A stretch of 64,000 bases of DNA from Belliella alkalica (lineage in GTDB: Bacteria; Bacteroidota; Bacteroidia; Cytophagales; Cyclobacteriaceae): NCBI RefSeq assembly GCF_022549785.1, contig NZ_JAKZGO010000017.1, positions 17,136 through 81,135 on the forward strand, in the 5' to 3' direction. How positions within the stretch are numbered: the stretch's first letter is position 1; each line of letters begins with the position of its first letter. A model generated the notes under the pieces. That model searched no databases and was not told the DNA's origin. It was given only the letters and a program-made list of their open reading frames with translations. The translations under genes were made by a program, and so were the position numbers. Shown piece after piece: positions 50,201-59,171 of the stretch.

Positions 50201-50696
50201 TCAAATTAGACTGAAAAGCATCCGCTATGGTCGATCCATATAGCATTTCTTCAATGATGACTTTAGAAGTGCCATAAACCAACTCCTTTTTGAAACTCTC
50301 CCAGTCACCAGTGAAGGCCACTTCACCTAGCAGTTTGCTGAAAAATGTTTGACCATCAACAGTAAAATCATCTTTATTGAGGTTTAGATTACTTTGCAAT
50401 AACTCTTCAGGGGAGTTATATATAAAAATCTTTGGTTTGGTATAAGCTACGTAACCTATTACCTGAGTCAATCTATCAAATTCATTTTCCAAATAATCAA
50501 TCGCCATACGGGCATTGGTTACACCTCCATCATAGTAGTAGACCTCAAAATTATTGGAACTGAATAGATACCACTCTATATTTTTATGTTGAATTCTGTT
50601 TTTACCAAACCTTTCTTGATCAAATTGAGCAATAGACTTTATGGCAGGCAAAGTAAGCCCTATAAGGAGTGTTAAGTAGAAAATTCTTTTTTTCAT
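47283..50696 (-). CDS. Peptidase-like / beta-propeller / outer-membrane barrel fusion
   Basis: 1137 residues. After a signal peptide, residues 25-270 resemble a gluzincin-type peptidase domain with a downstream FPEWYIEGAAMYIAHG, but the usual HExxH is replaced by IIEEMLYG, so it is probably inactive. Residues about 280-580 carry TolB/PD40-type propeller repeats (FSPDGKHLAYVINNG). The C-terminal third is a BamA/TamA-like barrel (ARLFAGSFFGKNPQSYLVGG, FSSELRIPLFSYLS) ending in YVTLGYNF. A surface or outer-membrane assembly role is inferred. The annotation 'TolB-like' used for relatives covers only the middle part. Confidence 0.8.
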   Translation of the reverse strand: MKKRIFYLTLLIGLTLPAIKSIAQFDQERFGKNRIQHKNIEWYLFSSNNFEVYYYDGGVTNARMAIDYLENEFDRLTQVIGYVAYTKPKIFIYNSPEELLQSNLNLNKDDFTVDGQTFFSKLLGEVAFTGDWESFKKELVYGTSKVIIEEMLYGSTIADAFQSNLINSFPEWYIEGAAMYIAHGWSMEMDDYIRHYFKNEKKNKFHRLQEKEAALVGQSIWNFISEKYGRRYISSILNLSRINRNEENSIANTIGLNYNAFREQWKQFYIQTNAPVLTTFKDYNQNNVINQTKSSQLGIINDIKFSPDGKHLAYVINNGGKFKIQVRELSNNRERTIFSGGSRSSDQPANLTSPVIAWKDTLNLAIASYKRGTTSLILRAIDGSSQDKIFLRNITQILSIDYNSSGRNMVVSAISNNGKTDIFSLNVRGVGKRLTNDVFDNIDPVFLNDSTIIFSSNFTELPDSVLTRYPDVRQLPNYFNLFRIDITDSTEVTSKLTNSNNKNIKASVLNGNFILHLSDQSGIMNLMRMSVNGSIASQVSAFNKSLEAFDYSARLNRIAYSYRDGNQSVLVMEPYTNTDQFTPSTPRVQIQQAKVLNERLSSRRIEQQEVGRNDQSEDQRAPIVIEEVKRDSTLNIRLEDLMIGGRTPQTNTGVTRAPQTTVSEPILDSIPPIVGNTTGSINTEKLRFERRGGIDTENYTFDTIPVISQPVTGLSQLQARSSLLDNFRRQSLRKTVTGPQKMTPQFITNSLKTTFVVDPLRGFGISLNGKMSDLLENHLFEGGIMATLDFRSGSDIFFDYQYLKQRVDLRARFDRRSIQVTEGDLTFQKYVLTKAELGFSYPFSVHSRVMAAPFFAKSQYFNLNSDSILRGTVPEQNRFDVNYAGAKVEFVVDKTQQLGLYMQQGLKGKIGAVHYQGLNAGERSFTNAYLDLRNYQKIHKNITFATRLFAGSFFGKNPQSYLVGGMDNWLFNQFYRPPTNRPEASPVRNSGGVENSNILFAEFVDLRGYDYDEIRGKNVVTFSSELRIPLFSYLSRGNITSNFIKNFQLVAFYDVGTSWNDSPPWERINDQNTEVIDSEGSPFLITLNNFNNPWLQSYGAGLRTVLLNYYVKFDLARPIRNYQNQDLKFYVTLGYNF

Positions 50697-50717
50697 TAGT
50701 TAAAGATAACTTACGTT

Positions 50718-51770
50718 TTAAATATACTTAAAAAAACGACTTATATTAACATCAATATGGGGTTGATTTTGATTTACTAATAAATCAAACATCATTTTAC
50801 TATAGTATGGTATCAAGGAAACACCTTTAGCTCCAAAACCATTGAAGATGTAAACGCAATCATGGTCAGGATGTTTACCTAACATCGGTCTCCTATCTTT
50901 TGTTGCGGGCCTTACGCCAGATTTATGTACGACGAGTTTTTTGTTTTGGATTTTCATCAGATTATCCAATCTATCATACAGTTCATTTTTTGCTCTTTCA
51001 GTGGGCCCTTCATCCAAATCATGCCATGAATAAGTGGATCCTACCCTTACCAGACCATTTTCTAAAGCAATCCTGAAAACACCCCTATTTATAATTTCCT
51101 TGGGATGAAATTCTTGTTCTAAATCCAATATTTCACCTTTGACCGGAGAGAATGGAAGATATTTGAAAAAGGCACTTTTCATAGCGCCCAAACCATTACA
51201 GTACACTATGCCTCTAGCTTCAATATCTCTGTAGGTAATTTTTCCATCACCAAAACCCAATTCATTTTCTTCAAATGATTCTTCTAGCAGAAAATCCTTC
51301 TCTAAAAGGAATTTAGAATAAACATCTAGCAGAGTATTTATATCCAAATAGCCCGACTGTGCCAGCATTACTCCACCATGTTCATTTACAACTTCCTCAA
51401 AAAGACTTTTAGTATGAATTTTTTCTAAATAAGTTTGGAATTTTGAATCACTACTATTGCCCATCCATTCATTTTGTTCCTCTACAGATAAAAAAGGTCT
51501 ATATATCGGCTTTTTAAAAAGAAAATTCGTCCCAAACTCTTGCTCCATTGTCTCATACAGCGGCTCTATTTCTGGAAACAACAAATCTGCGTTCCAAGTC
51601 TTTACCATCTTGCGTCCCGTAAGAGGATTATACAATCCAGCAGCTACCCTACTACTATTATTTGACTCGGGCTGATCTATTACCAAAACAGAATAGCCCG
51701 ATTTGATCAACCTATATGACAATACTGTGCCTGCCAATCCTTGTCCAATGAGTAAAAAATCTACTTCCAT
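50718..51770 (-). CDS. FAD-dependent oxidoreductase (DAO family)
   Basis: 350 residues starting MEVDFLLIGQGLAGTVLSYR, the GxGxxG dinucleotide-binding motif of FAD enzymes. It is a member of the D-amino-acid-oxidase/glycine-oxidase fold (ATG 51770 preferred to a TTG two codons earlier). Further signs are SSRVAAGLYNPLTGR and the C-terminal VYIFNGFGAKGVSLIPY. The substrate is unknown. It is 21 nt upstream of the giant barrel gene and divergent from the MBL hydrolase gene. Confidence 0.85.
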   Translation of the reverse strand: MEVDFLLIGQGLAGTVLSYRLIKSGYSVLVIDQPESNNSSRVAAGLYNPLTGRKMVKTWNADLLFPEIEPLYETMEQEFGTNFLFKKPIYRPFLSVEEQNEWMGNSSDSKFQTYLEKIHTKSLFEEVVNEHGGVMLAQSGYLDINTLLDVYSKFLLEKDFLLEESFEENELGFGDGKITYRDIEARGIVYCNGLGAMKSAFFKYLPFSPVKGEILDLEQEFHPKEIINRGVFRIALENGLVRVGSTYSWHDLDEGPTERAKNELYDRLDNLMKIQNKKLVVHKSGVRPATKDRRPMLGKHPDHDCVYIFNGFGAKGVSLIPYYSKMMFDLLVNQNQPHIDVNISRFFKYI

Positions 51771-51828
51771 GCCCAAAAATAAATTCTTTATTCGTTATTT
51801 TGATACTTTCAAGAAAATGTTTCCCAAT

Positions 51829-52482
51829 ATGCTAAAATTAAAATATTTTACTTTCAATCCTTTTATGGAAAACACCTATGTCTTATTTGACGAGACCAAA
51901 GAAGCTATAATCTTTGACCCTGGATGTTACGAAAAAAACGAAAGGGAAAAGCTACATGATTTCATCTTGAAAGAGGGTCTTATTGTAAAATATTTAATCA
52001 ATACACATTGCCACATAGATCATGTATTGGGAAATGCATTTGTCAAAAGACAGTATAATGTACCATTACTTATCCATCAAAATGAAGTCATGGTTCTCAA
52101 ATCTGTTTCTGCCTATGCTTCCAATTATGGATTCCCTGGTTATGAAGAGACTGAAGCGGATCAGTTTATTGATGAAAGTGACGAAATCAAATTTGGTAAT
52201 ACAACTTTGAAAATCAAATTTGTCCCTGGTCATGCACCTGGCCATTTGGTTTTTTATCATGAAGGCAGTAAGTTATGTATTGCAGGAGATACTTTGTTTC
52301 AGGGAAGTATTGGAAGGACTGACCTTCCTGGTGGAGATCATCAGACTTTGTTGTCTGCGATTAAGTCTGAAATGTTTACATTGCCGAATGACATGGTAAT
52401 ATATCCAGGCCATGGCCCTGAGACAACGGTCGAATATGAAAAAGAAAATAATCCATTTGTCGGAAAAAGAGCGAAATTTTGA
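51829..52482 (+). CDS. MBL-fold metallo-hydrolase (glyoxalase-II-like)
   Basis: 217 residues. The start is ATG 51829 (MLKLKYFTFNPFMEN); a longer frame would run into the divergent gene. Zinc motifs: THCHIDH (HxHxDH), GHAPGH, AGDTLF, and PGHGPETT near the end. Relatives hydrolyse thioesters such as S-lactoylglutathione or bacillithiol conjugates, but the substrate here is not known. The stop overlaps the pssA start by 1 nt, so it heads the pssA-porU-porV-M16 operon. Confidence 0.9.
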   Translation: MLKLKYFTFNPFMENTYVLFDETKEAIIFDPGCYEKNEREKLHDFILKEGLIVKYLINTHCHIDHVLGNAFVKRQYNVPLLIHQNEVMVLKSVSAYASNYGFPGYEETEADQFIDESDEIKFGNTTLKIKFVPGHAPGHLVFYHEGSKLCIAGDTLFQGSIGRTDLPGGDHQTLLSAIKSEMFTLPNDMVIYPGHGPETTVEYEKENNPFVGKRAKF

Positions 52483-53183
52483 TGATCAAAAAACACATTC
52501 CCAATAGCATCACCAGCCTAAACCTGTTATCTGGAATGATAGGGATCTATTTTGTCCTTTCGGGAAAAATCGAATATGGGGCATATTTTATTATTTTGGC
52601 GGCGATTTTTGATTTTCTGGACGGTTTTGTAGCCAGAATTCTAAAAGTACACAGTGAGATTGGAAAGCAACTGGATTCATTAGCTGATTTGGTGACCTTT
52701 GGGGTTTTACCATCCTTTATCCTTTTTCAATGGACAAAAGAACTCACAGATTCCGAGTACTTACCCTTTATTGCTTTGATAATGGGAGTTTTTTCTGCCA
52801 TAAGGCTTGCCAAATTCAATGTTGACACCAGACAAACAGATCGCTTTATTGGAATTCCGACACCTGCCAATGCATTACTTGTAAGCACACTACCTTTTTT
52901 TGTTTCAAAATTCCCCCAAATCGCAAGCTACATTGAGCAACCTTTGGTTCTCTTGACAATTGCCGTGGTAATGTCTGTTCTCTTGATTGCAGAAATCCCA
53001 CTTATAGCATTGAAATTCAAGAACTACCTCCCTAAAGACAATGTCTTTCGATACTTAGTTTTGGCAATTGGGCTGCTGTGTCTTATAACTTTGGGCTTTG
53101 CAGGGATTCCAATTATAATTATTTCTTATATTGTACTTTCTGTATTGGAAGGGGTGATCAATAAAAATGAGAGTAGCTTATAA
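52482..53183 (+). CDS. pssA: CDP-diacylglycerol-serine O-phosphatidyltransferase
   Basis: A 233-residue integral membrane enzyme that makes phosphatidylserine. The CDP-alcohol phosphotransferase motif DG(x)2AR(x)8G(x)3D(x)3D is complete at residues 47-69 (DGFVARILKVHSEIGKQLDS, then LAD). Six to eight helices are predicted. Its start overlaps the MBL gene stop by one base and its end overlaps porU by 17 nt, so it is cotranscribed with T9SS genes. Confidence 0.94.
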   Translation: MIKKHIPNSITSLNLLSGMIGIYFVLSGKIEYGAYFIILAAIFDFLDGFVARILKVHSEIGKQLDSLADLVTFGVLPSFILFQWTKELTDSEYLPFIALIMGVFSAIRLAKFNVDTRQTDRFIGIPTPANALLVSTLPFFVSKFPQIASYIEQPLVLLTIAVVMSVLLIAEIPLIALKFKNYLPKDNVFRYLVLAIGLLCLITLGFAGIPIIIISYIVLSVLEGVINKNESSL

Positions 53184-56100
53184 GATATTTCTAAATGCAA
53201 TTTTGCTTTGTTACTTTTTTGTATCATTCATTTGTGTCTCTTCAAATGCACAGTCTCAATTTTTCAAATTTCCAATCACAGAGTCCGGTGTTTACAAAAT
53301 TTCCCAAAATCAGTTGAATCAAGTTGGAATTACTGGGTTAGAAAACATATCGATTTTTGGAAATCCTGGCCTTCTGCCCCAACGACTTGATAGTCTTGAT
53401 TTGACACTTAAAGAAATCCCTACAAAAATAATCGGATCAGAATTATTTGTTTATTTGGAAGGTCCAAATATTATCAATGCTCAAACTAATGACTGGGAAT
53501 ACCAGCATCACTATTACACTGACACTGTATTTTATCTTATATCAAATCAAGTACCTACCATCAGAATCCAAGAATCAGAAAGATCCCAAAACAACTTCAA
53601 TGGTAGCTTGCATCTGATTGCTGTAAAAAAAGAAGAAAGCCACAACCTCCTAACCTCGGGGAGAAATTGGTACGGAACAGCATTCTACGGAAATCAATCT
53701 TACAACCACTCTTTCAACATACCAAATGAAAATGCTGGTTTGGGAATTGTAAAAGTAAAAGTCATGGCACAATCTTTACAGGAGAGTCGACTAAATTTAC
53801 AAGTGAACGGGCAAGCAATAGAGGATTTTAGTATTCCTGCGATTCCTAATACTACATTTGGAATCAAAGGAAGGGAAGAAACTGTATTATCAAATTTCCC
53901 AATTGCATCAAATGCTACAGCAGCAGTAAGGCTGACGCAACAAAGTGCTGACATCAACGGCGATGCGTTCATCGACTATGTTTCTATAGCAATCCCATTT
54001 TCCAATAACAATTTACCAAACGGACTTTTTTATAATCTCTCTGCAGTCCCATTAAGCATCTCTCCGATAGCAGGTAAAGAATTGTTTAGCATATCCAACG
54101 CCTATGAAATAAAACATGTCCTCAGCCAAACTGAAATCAAACCAAGAGAAAAAATTATTGTCTTTGGGAGAAATGAAACCAGGAATATTCCGACTCCCAT
54201 TTCAGTAAACCTCCACTTAAGAAATAATCCAATCACAGAATCCCTCATAATCGTCAGCCCTGAATCACTTTTATCTCAAGCAAAAAGACTTGCAAATCAT
54301 AAAAATTCTATAGGGATTAGAAGTAAAGTGGTAACATTGAATGAAGTTTTTGATGCCTTTGGATATGGCACTTATGATATTACTGCCATTCGAAATTTCC
54401 TATCCTACCACTATTTAAATAATGGACAAATAAAGAATGTGCTGTTTTTCGGAAAAGGCACAATTGACTACAAAAGAAAAATTGAAGGAGGAAGACCAAA
54501 TCTCGTCCCATCCTATAGTTCAAAAAGCAGTCTTAACCCCCTATCAACTTATTCGTCTGATGATTATTATGGTTTTTTGGAAATAGGACAGGGTGAGTGG
54601 GATGAGAACAATTCCGGAGATGAAATCCTCAAGGTTGGTATTGGGAGAATTCCAGCTATCAGTATTCAAGAAGCAAGGGAAGCTGTAGATAAAATTATCG
54701 CATATGAAACAAGAACTGAAAACCAAGGAGATTGGAAACGAAGAGTAGCATTTTTTGCGGATGATGGAGATAATAATATCCATTTATCCAATGCAGAAAG
54801 CCATGCAAAGTTTTTGACTGAAAACCATCCCGAATATATCGTAGAAAAACTATACCTAGATCGGTATGAGCAAGTCAGAAATGATGGGAGACAGTCTTCT
54901 CCGCAAGCCAAAGATGCATTGAAAACCACAATCGAAGAGGGAGTTTTGATATTAAACTATGTGGGCCATGGAAACGAAACTACTCTAACTGCTGAGCGAG
55001 TCTTCCAATCTTCTGACCTGAGAGATTGGGTTGACACCCCACTCCTTCCATTAGTAGTGACAGCAACTTGTGAATTTGGACGACATGACAGCCCATACAT
55101 ACGCTCTGGAGCAGAAGAAATGCTATTTGCTAAAAACAAAGGAGCCATTAGTCTACTGACAACAGGACGCCCTGTATTCAGCAGCAGTAATTTCACATTG
55201 AATAAAGCTTTTATTGAAGCAGTTTTTGAAAAAGAAAATGGAGAAAACTTAGATTTGGGAGAAATTTTCAAGAGAACCAAAAACAACAGCTTAAATGGGG
55301 CGCTGAACAGAAATTTTTCACTACTTGGAGACCCTTCTCTAAAATTGGCAATACCTGAACTTCTTTCAAAAGTGAAAAAAGTAATGGATATTGACCTAGA
55401 AGTAGAAATCGACACCCTCAGTGCAATGCAAAAAATCTTTGTAAGAGGAAAAATAGTAGATCCTCTTACAGAATCTTCCATCTCGAATTCTAAAGGGACT
55501 TACAAATTGGTTTTATTTGACAGAAAAGAAATGAAACAGACCTTAGGAGATGAAAGCAGTCCAGTAAATTTTGAAGTGGAAGGAAATATTCTGTTTCAAG
55601 GGATTGGGAATATTTTTGATGGGGCATTTGAGACAGAAATTTTTATTCCTAAAAACATCAGTACCGACTTTGGTGAAGGCATCATTCGAGTATTTGCAAC
55701 ACTCGAAAATAATCAGGAAGCAATGTCGGCAAAGAAAACAATCATTGGAGGAGTCAATCAAATGATCACTGAGGACACAGAAGGCCCATTGATAGAAATG
55801 CTATTTGGAAATAAATATGGAGAAGATCTGACAGTATTCTCAGCATACAATATCCGCTTGATGGCTAATCTTAGTGATGAAAGTGGGATCAATATTTCCA
55901 CCACGAATACAGATCAAAATATTACTTTGAGAATCAACGATAGTCATCCAGTCTTCTTGAATAGCTTTTATAATTCGATAGACAACGGCTATAAAAAAGG
56001 CAGGATTTTAGTTCCAATAGAAGGGCTAAACGAAGGGATCAATACAATTTCTTTGGAAGTGTGGGACAATGTCGGGAATAGGTCGTATATGGAGAGAGAG

Positions 56101-56433
56101 ATTCTGGTAGAAGGAAGCTCATCTATAAGGATCCTTAAAAGTACTACTTATCCAAATCCAAGCATAGAGTTCAGTAAATTTAAAGTAGAGCATAATCGAA
56201 CTGGTGAAAACTTAATGCTGCACTTGCGAGTTTTCTCCATATTAGGACATGAAATATATCGAGCTAGCAAGCGTTATGTGAAGGCTAATTATATTTTGGA
56301 CGACTTAGAGTGGATTTTTTTCCATTCTAAAACCAAATATCCAACAAAAGGAACTTATATTTACGAATTAGAGCTCGTATCAGAAATAGACAATACTTCG
56401 GATAGAAAGAGCGGCAAAATAATCATTAAATGA
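53167..56433 (+). CDS. porU: T9SS sortase PorU
   Basis: A 1088-residue C25 (gingipain-like) cysteine peptidase that removes T9SS C-terminal signals and attaches cargo to the cell surface. Signal peptide, N-terminal immunoglobulin-like and lectin-like parts, then the peptidase with catalytic His at about residue 601 (NYVGHGNE) and Cys at about 635 (TATCEFGRHDSP). The C-terminal 100 residues form a FlgD-like/CTD-type domain ending GKIIIK. It overlaps pssA by 17 nt and porV by 4 nt. Confidence 0.94.
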   Translation: MRVAYKIFLNAILLCYFFVSFICVSSNAQSQFFKFPITESGVYKISQNQLNQVGITGLENISIFGNPGLLPQRLDSLDLTLKEIPTKIIGSELFVYLEGPNIINAQTNDWEYQHHYYTDTVFYLISNQVPTIRIQESERSQNNFNGSLHLIAVKKEESHNLLTSGRNWYGTAFYGNQSYNHSFNIPNENAGLGIVKVKVMAQSLQESRLNLQVNGQAIEDFSIPAIPNTTFGIKGREETVLSNFPIASNATAAVRLTQQSADINGDAFIDYVSIAIPFSNNNLPNGLFYNLSAVPLSISPIAGKELFSISNAYEIKHVLSQTEIKPREKIIVFGRNETRNIPTPISVNLHLRNNPITESLIIVSPESLLSQAKRLANHKNSIGIRSKVVTLNEVFDAFGYGTYDITAIRNFLSYHYLNNGQIKNVLFFGKGTIDYKRKIEGGRPNLVPSYSSKSSLNPLSTYSSDDYYGFLEIGQGEWDENNSGDEILKVGIGRIPAISIQEAREAVDKIIAYETRTENQGDWKRRVAFFADDGDNNIHLSNAESHAKFLTENHPEYIVEKLYLDRYEQVRNDGRQSSPQAKDALKTTIEEGVLILNYVGHGNETTLTAERVFQSSDLRDWVDTPLLPLVVTATCEFGRHDSPYIRSGAEEMLFAKNKGAISLLTTGRPVFSSSNFTLNKAFIEAVFEKENGENLDLGEIFKRTKNNSLNGALNRNFSLLGDPSLKLAIPELLSKVKKVMDIDLEVEIDTLSAMQKIFVRGKIVDPLTESSISNSKGTYKLVLFDRKEMKQTLGDESSPVNFEVEGNILFQGIGNIFDGAFETEIFIPKNISTDFGEGIIRVFATLENNQEAMSAKKTIIGGVNQMITEDTEGPLIEMLFGNKYGEDLTVFSAYNIRLMANLSDESGINISTTNTDQNITLRINDSHPVFLNSFYNSIDNGYKKGRILVPIEGLNEGINTISLEVWDNVGNRSYMEREILVEGSSSIRILKSTTYPNPSIEFSKFKVEHNRTGENLMLHLRVFSILGHEIYRASKRYVKANYILDDLEWIFFHSKTKYPTKGTYIYELELVSEIDNTSDRKSGKIIIK

Positions 56434-57647
56434 AAATATCGGTAAGCCATTCATTCAAGACACTTTTTCTTTCCTTGGTATGTCTTTCTGCGTATGAAGT
56501 ATCTGCGCAAAACTCGACAATCATTTCTGGACAGGATCCTAATAGACGTGTTATCACCACTGCTGTACCTTTTTTGAATTTTGCTCCTGACAGTAGGCAT
56601 TCAGCAATGGGAGATGTAGGTGTAGCCACGTCTCCGGACGCCAACTCAGCGCATTGGAATGCAGGCAAACTCGCTTTCATCAAAGATGACATGGGTCTTT
56701 CACTTTCGTATTCTCCATGGCTAGGTCGAATAGTAAACGATATGTCAGTGAGTTATTTGACGGGATTCAAAAAAATAGATGAAAACTCAGCCTTTGGATT
56801 TGATCTACGCTACTTCAATATGGGAGACATACAATTGACAGATCAAAGAGGAAATGAGTTGGGAGAATTTACACCAAGAGATATTGCAATCGGTGGTACT
56901 TACTCCCGAAGGTTGTCGCAGAACTTAGGTTTGGGAATCTCTGCTCGATTTATCCACTCCAATCTATCAGGGAATATCTCATCTGCTGGCGGATCTGAAA
57001 GCAGACCTGGAGTGTCTGTAGGGACAGACATAGGATTGTACTACACAAAAGATGTACTTCTAGGCAACAAAGAGGGTGTATGGTCTTGGGGGACATCTAT
57101 TACCAACATAGGACCAAAACTGACTTACAACAGCTCTGAAGATTTGGATTATATCCCTACTAATTTCAGAATCGGAACGGCATACCAAATCAAAATAGAT
57201 CAATTGAATTCAATAACTTTTGCTTTAGATTTCAACAAACTAATGGTACCTACACCTCCTATTTATAGCAGAGATGAAAATGGGAATTTAATAACAGACT
57301 CCAACGACAATTTAGTGATAGCACCTGGTAACGGGAAAGACCCAAATAGACCATTGATATCAGGAATGTTCGGTTCGTTTACAGATGCTCCAGGTGGATT
57401 CAGTGAAGAAATGCAAGAGGTGATGATTTCGTTTGGAGTCGAGTATGTATACAATGAAACACTCGCTTTGAGAACTGGTTATTTTCATGAAAACATCAAT
57501 AAAGGAGGAAGAAGGTATTTTACTATGGGTGTAGGTTTTAACTATAAAGCCCTAGGATTTGACTTCTCTTACCTTGTACCACAAGTACAAAACCATCCAT
57601 TAGCTGAGACTTTAAGACTTTCTCTCGCATACAATCTTTCAAAATAA
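56430..57647 (+). CDS. porV: T9SS outer-membrane protein PorV (LptO)
   Basis: A 405-residue FadL-like outer-membrane barrel that shuttles T9SS cargo from SprA to PorU. The signal peptide ends VSAQ, followed by the PorV-specific N-terminus (RRVITTAVPFLNFAPDSRHS, then AMGDVGVATSPDANSAHWN) and strands ending LRLSLAYNLSK. It directly follows porU (4-nt overlap), the standard arrangement. Confidence 0.95.
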   Translation: MKISVSHSFKTLFLSLVCLSAYEVSAQNSTIISGQDPNRRVITTAVPFLNFAPDSRHSAMGDVGVATSPDANSAHWNAGKLAFIKDDMGLSLSYSPWLGRIVNDMSVSYLTGFKKIDENSAFGFDLRYFNMGDIQLTDQRGNELGEFTPRDIAIGGTYSRRLSQNLGLGISARFIHSNLSGNISSAGGSESRPGVSVGTDIGLYYTKDVLLGNKEGVWSWGTSITNIGPKLTYNSSEDLDYIPTNFRIGTAYQIKIDQLNSITFALDFNKLMVPTPPIYSRDENGNLITDSNDNLVIAPGNGKDPNRPLISGMFGSFTDAPGGFSEEMQEVMISFGVEYVYNETLALRTGYFHENINKGGRRYFTMGVGFNYKALGFDFSYLVPQVQNHPLAETLRLSLAYNLSK

Positions 57648-58918
57648 TGATTTTAGATAGAAGCAAAGCACCGGAATTCCTAATTCCAGAAAACATCACA
57701 TTACAAAACCCTATCAAGCGGACTCTTCACAATGGAGTCCACTTGTATTTTATACCCACACCTGAAATTGACGCCATCCGACTCGAAATCAACACTGATA
57801 CCCAAAGATCTTTGAATATAGTCGATAAAAAACTCACTTCATTTTTTACACTGAATATGATAATGGAGGGGACCAAGCAAATGTCCGCTCTTGAATTGGA
57901 TGATTTCTTTGATCAGTATGCAAGTGAAGTAGAAGTAAGTTCGGGCTTTGAAAACAATAGTATCTCCTTACTTACTACAAAAAAACATTTTGCAAATGTA
58001 TTCCCTGTATTTAGATCATTGCTGACAGAAGCTGTTTTTCCAGAAAAGGAACTCGCTAAAAGAAAATCCCAAAAAGCACTAAGTATTAGTCTTCAAAGAG
58101 AACAAAATGGAGCTCGAGCAAGTCAACTATTCAGAAAACAACTCTTTGGGGAAAGCCATCCCTACGGATTGATTTCAGACGAAAATGATGTGGAAATCAT
58201 TACTAGAGAAGACTTACAAGATTATTATGAGAATTCACTTTGGTTCAACCCTGAGATTTTTCTTACTGGAAATGTAGAAGAAAAAGAGCTGGATATGATT
58301 ACCGAGCTTTTGGGATCTATTGAAGTAAGTTTTACAGAAAGAGAATATCCTTTGTTTTCAAATATTACAAAAGAAAGATTGTATGAAGTCAAAGAAAAGT
58401 CCCTTCAATCTACTATTCGGATAGGCTGTCATTTAATCCCAAAAAGCCATCCTGATTATCATGCCCTCTCTGTTTTCAACACGATTTTGGGTGGGTATTT
58501 TGGATCAAGGCTTATCAAAAACATCAGAGAAGAAAAAGGTCACACTTACGGCATCTACAGCAGCATAGGAAGTTTGAAGAACGCAGATTATTGGGTTGTA
58601 ATGGCGGATGTCCAAAAACAATACCTCAATGAAGTCATAACTGAAATATATAAGGAAATAGACTTGTTGAAAACTGAACTGGTTGGACCTGATGAATTGG
58701 AAACTGTCAGAAACTATATGATTGGAAATTTCTTATCAAATTTCAGTTCTGCATTTGACTTAATTGGAAGGTTTAAAAGTATTCATCAGGCAGGAATGGA
58801 TCAGAATTTCTACTATGAAAAACTAGATTTCATTAGAAAATTCACAGCCCAGGATATTCTAAATGTAGGTCAAAAGTACCTTAACCGAAATAACATGGTG
58901 GAAGTCATCGTTGGGTAA
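57647..58918 (+). CDS. M16-family peptidase-like protein without HxxEH
   Basis: 423 residues with two M16 half-domains. In the N-terminal half, where active members have HxxEH followed by GT, this protein has NMIMEGTKQMS, so zinc binding and catalysis are lost. In the C-terminal half the substrate-binding GGYFGSRLIKNIREEKGHTY is kept. Such inactive copies often work as partners of an active M16 protein, but none is in the window. It overlaps porV by 1 nt, ending the operon. Confidence 0.88.
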   Translation: MILDRSKAPEFLIPENITLQNPIKRTLHNGVHLYFIPTPEIDAIRLEINTDTQRSLNIVDKKLTSFFTLNMIMEGTKQMSALELDDFFDQYASEVEVSSGFENNSISLLTTKKHFANVFPVFRSLLTEAVFPEKELAKRKSQKALSISLQREQNGARASQLFRKQLFGESHPYGLISDENDVEIITREDLQDYYENSLWFNPEIFLTGNVEEKELDMITELLGSIEVSFTEREYPLFSNITKERLYEVKEKSLQSTIRIGCHLIPKSHPDYHALSVFNTILGGYFGSRLIKNIREEKGHTYGIYSSIGSLKNADYWVVMADVQKQYLNEVITEIYKEIDLLKTELVGPDELETVRNYMIGNFLSNFSSAFDLIGRFKSIHQAGMDQNFYYEKLDFIRKFTAQDILNVGQKYLNRNNMVEVIVG

Positions 58919-59019
58919 TAAAAGAAAAGTTTCCCAACTGCTAGCAAGGGCTTCTCAATTCTTAATTTCAAAATGACATCAATCCTTTTTGAGATTTTTC
59001 GATGTATGTAGAGTAGTTA

Positions 59020-59098
59020 GTGGAGACACAAACCAAGGAAATAAGTTTGGCAAAAATACTTACATTGAGAGAAAATGGTAGAAGTAATGGTTAGTTAA
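59020..59098 (+). pseudogene. Decayed copy of the 3' end of the M16 gene
   Basis: About 100 nt after the M16 stop, a frame reads V-W-Q-K-Y-L-H-stop-E-K-M-V-E-V-M-V-S-stop. The end of the M16 protein is V-G-Q-K-Y-L-N-R-N-N-M-V-E-V-I-V-G-stop. Upstream bases align as well (CACAAACCAAGGA against CACAGCCCAGGAT). It looks like a fragment of a former tandem duplicate. Confidence 0.55.
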
Positions 59099-59171
59099 AA
59101 CAATAAATGCTAGTAGTTTTCTATACTTTAGACATTTAAAAAGGTCCTATCAAAAGAATGTAAATTCCTTT

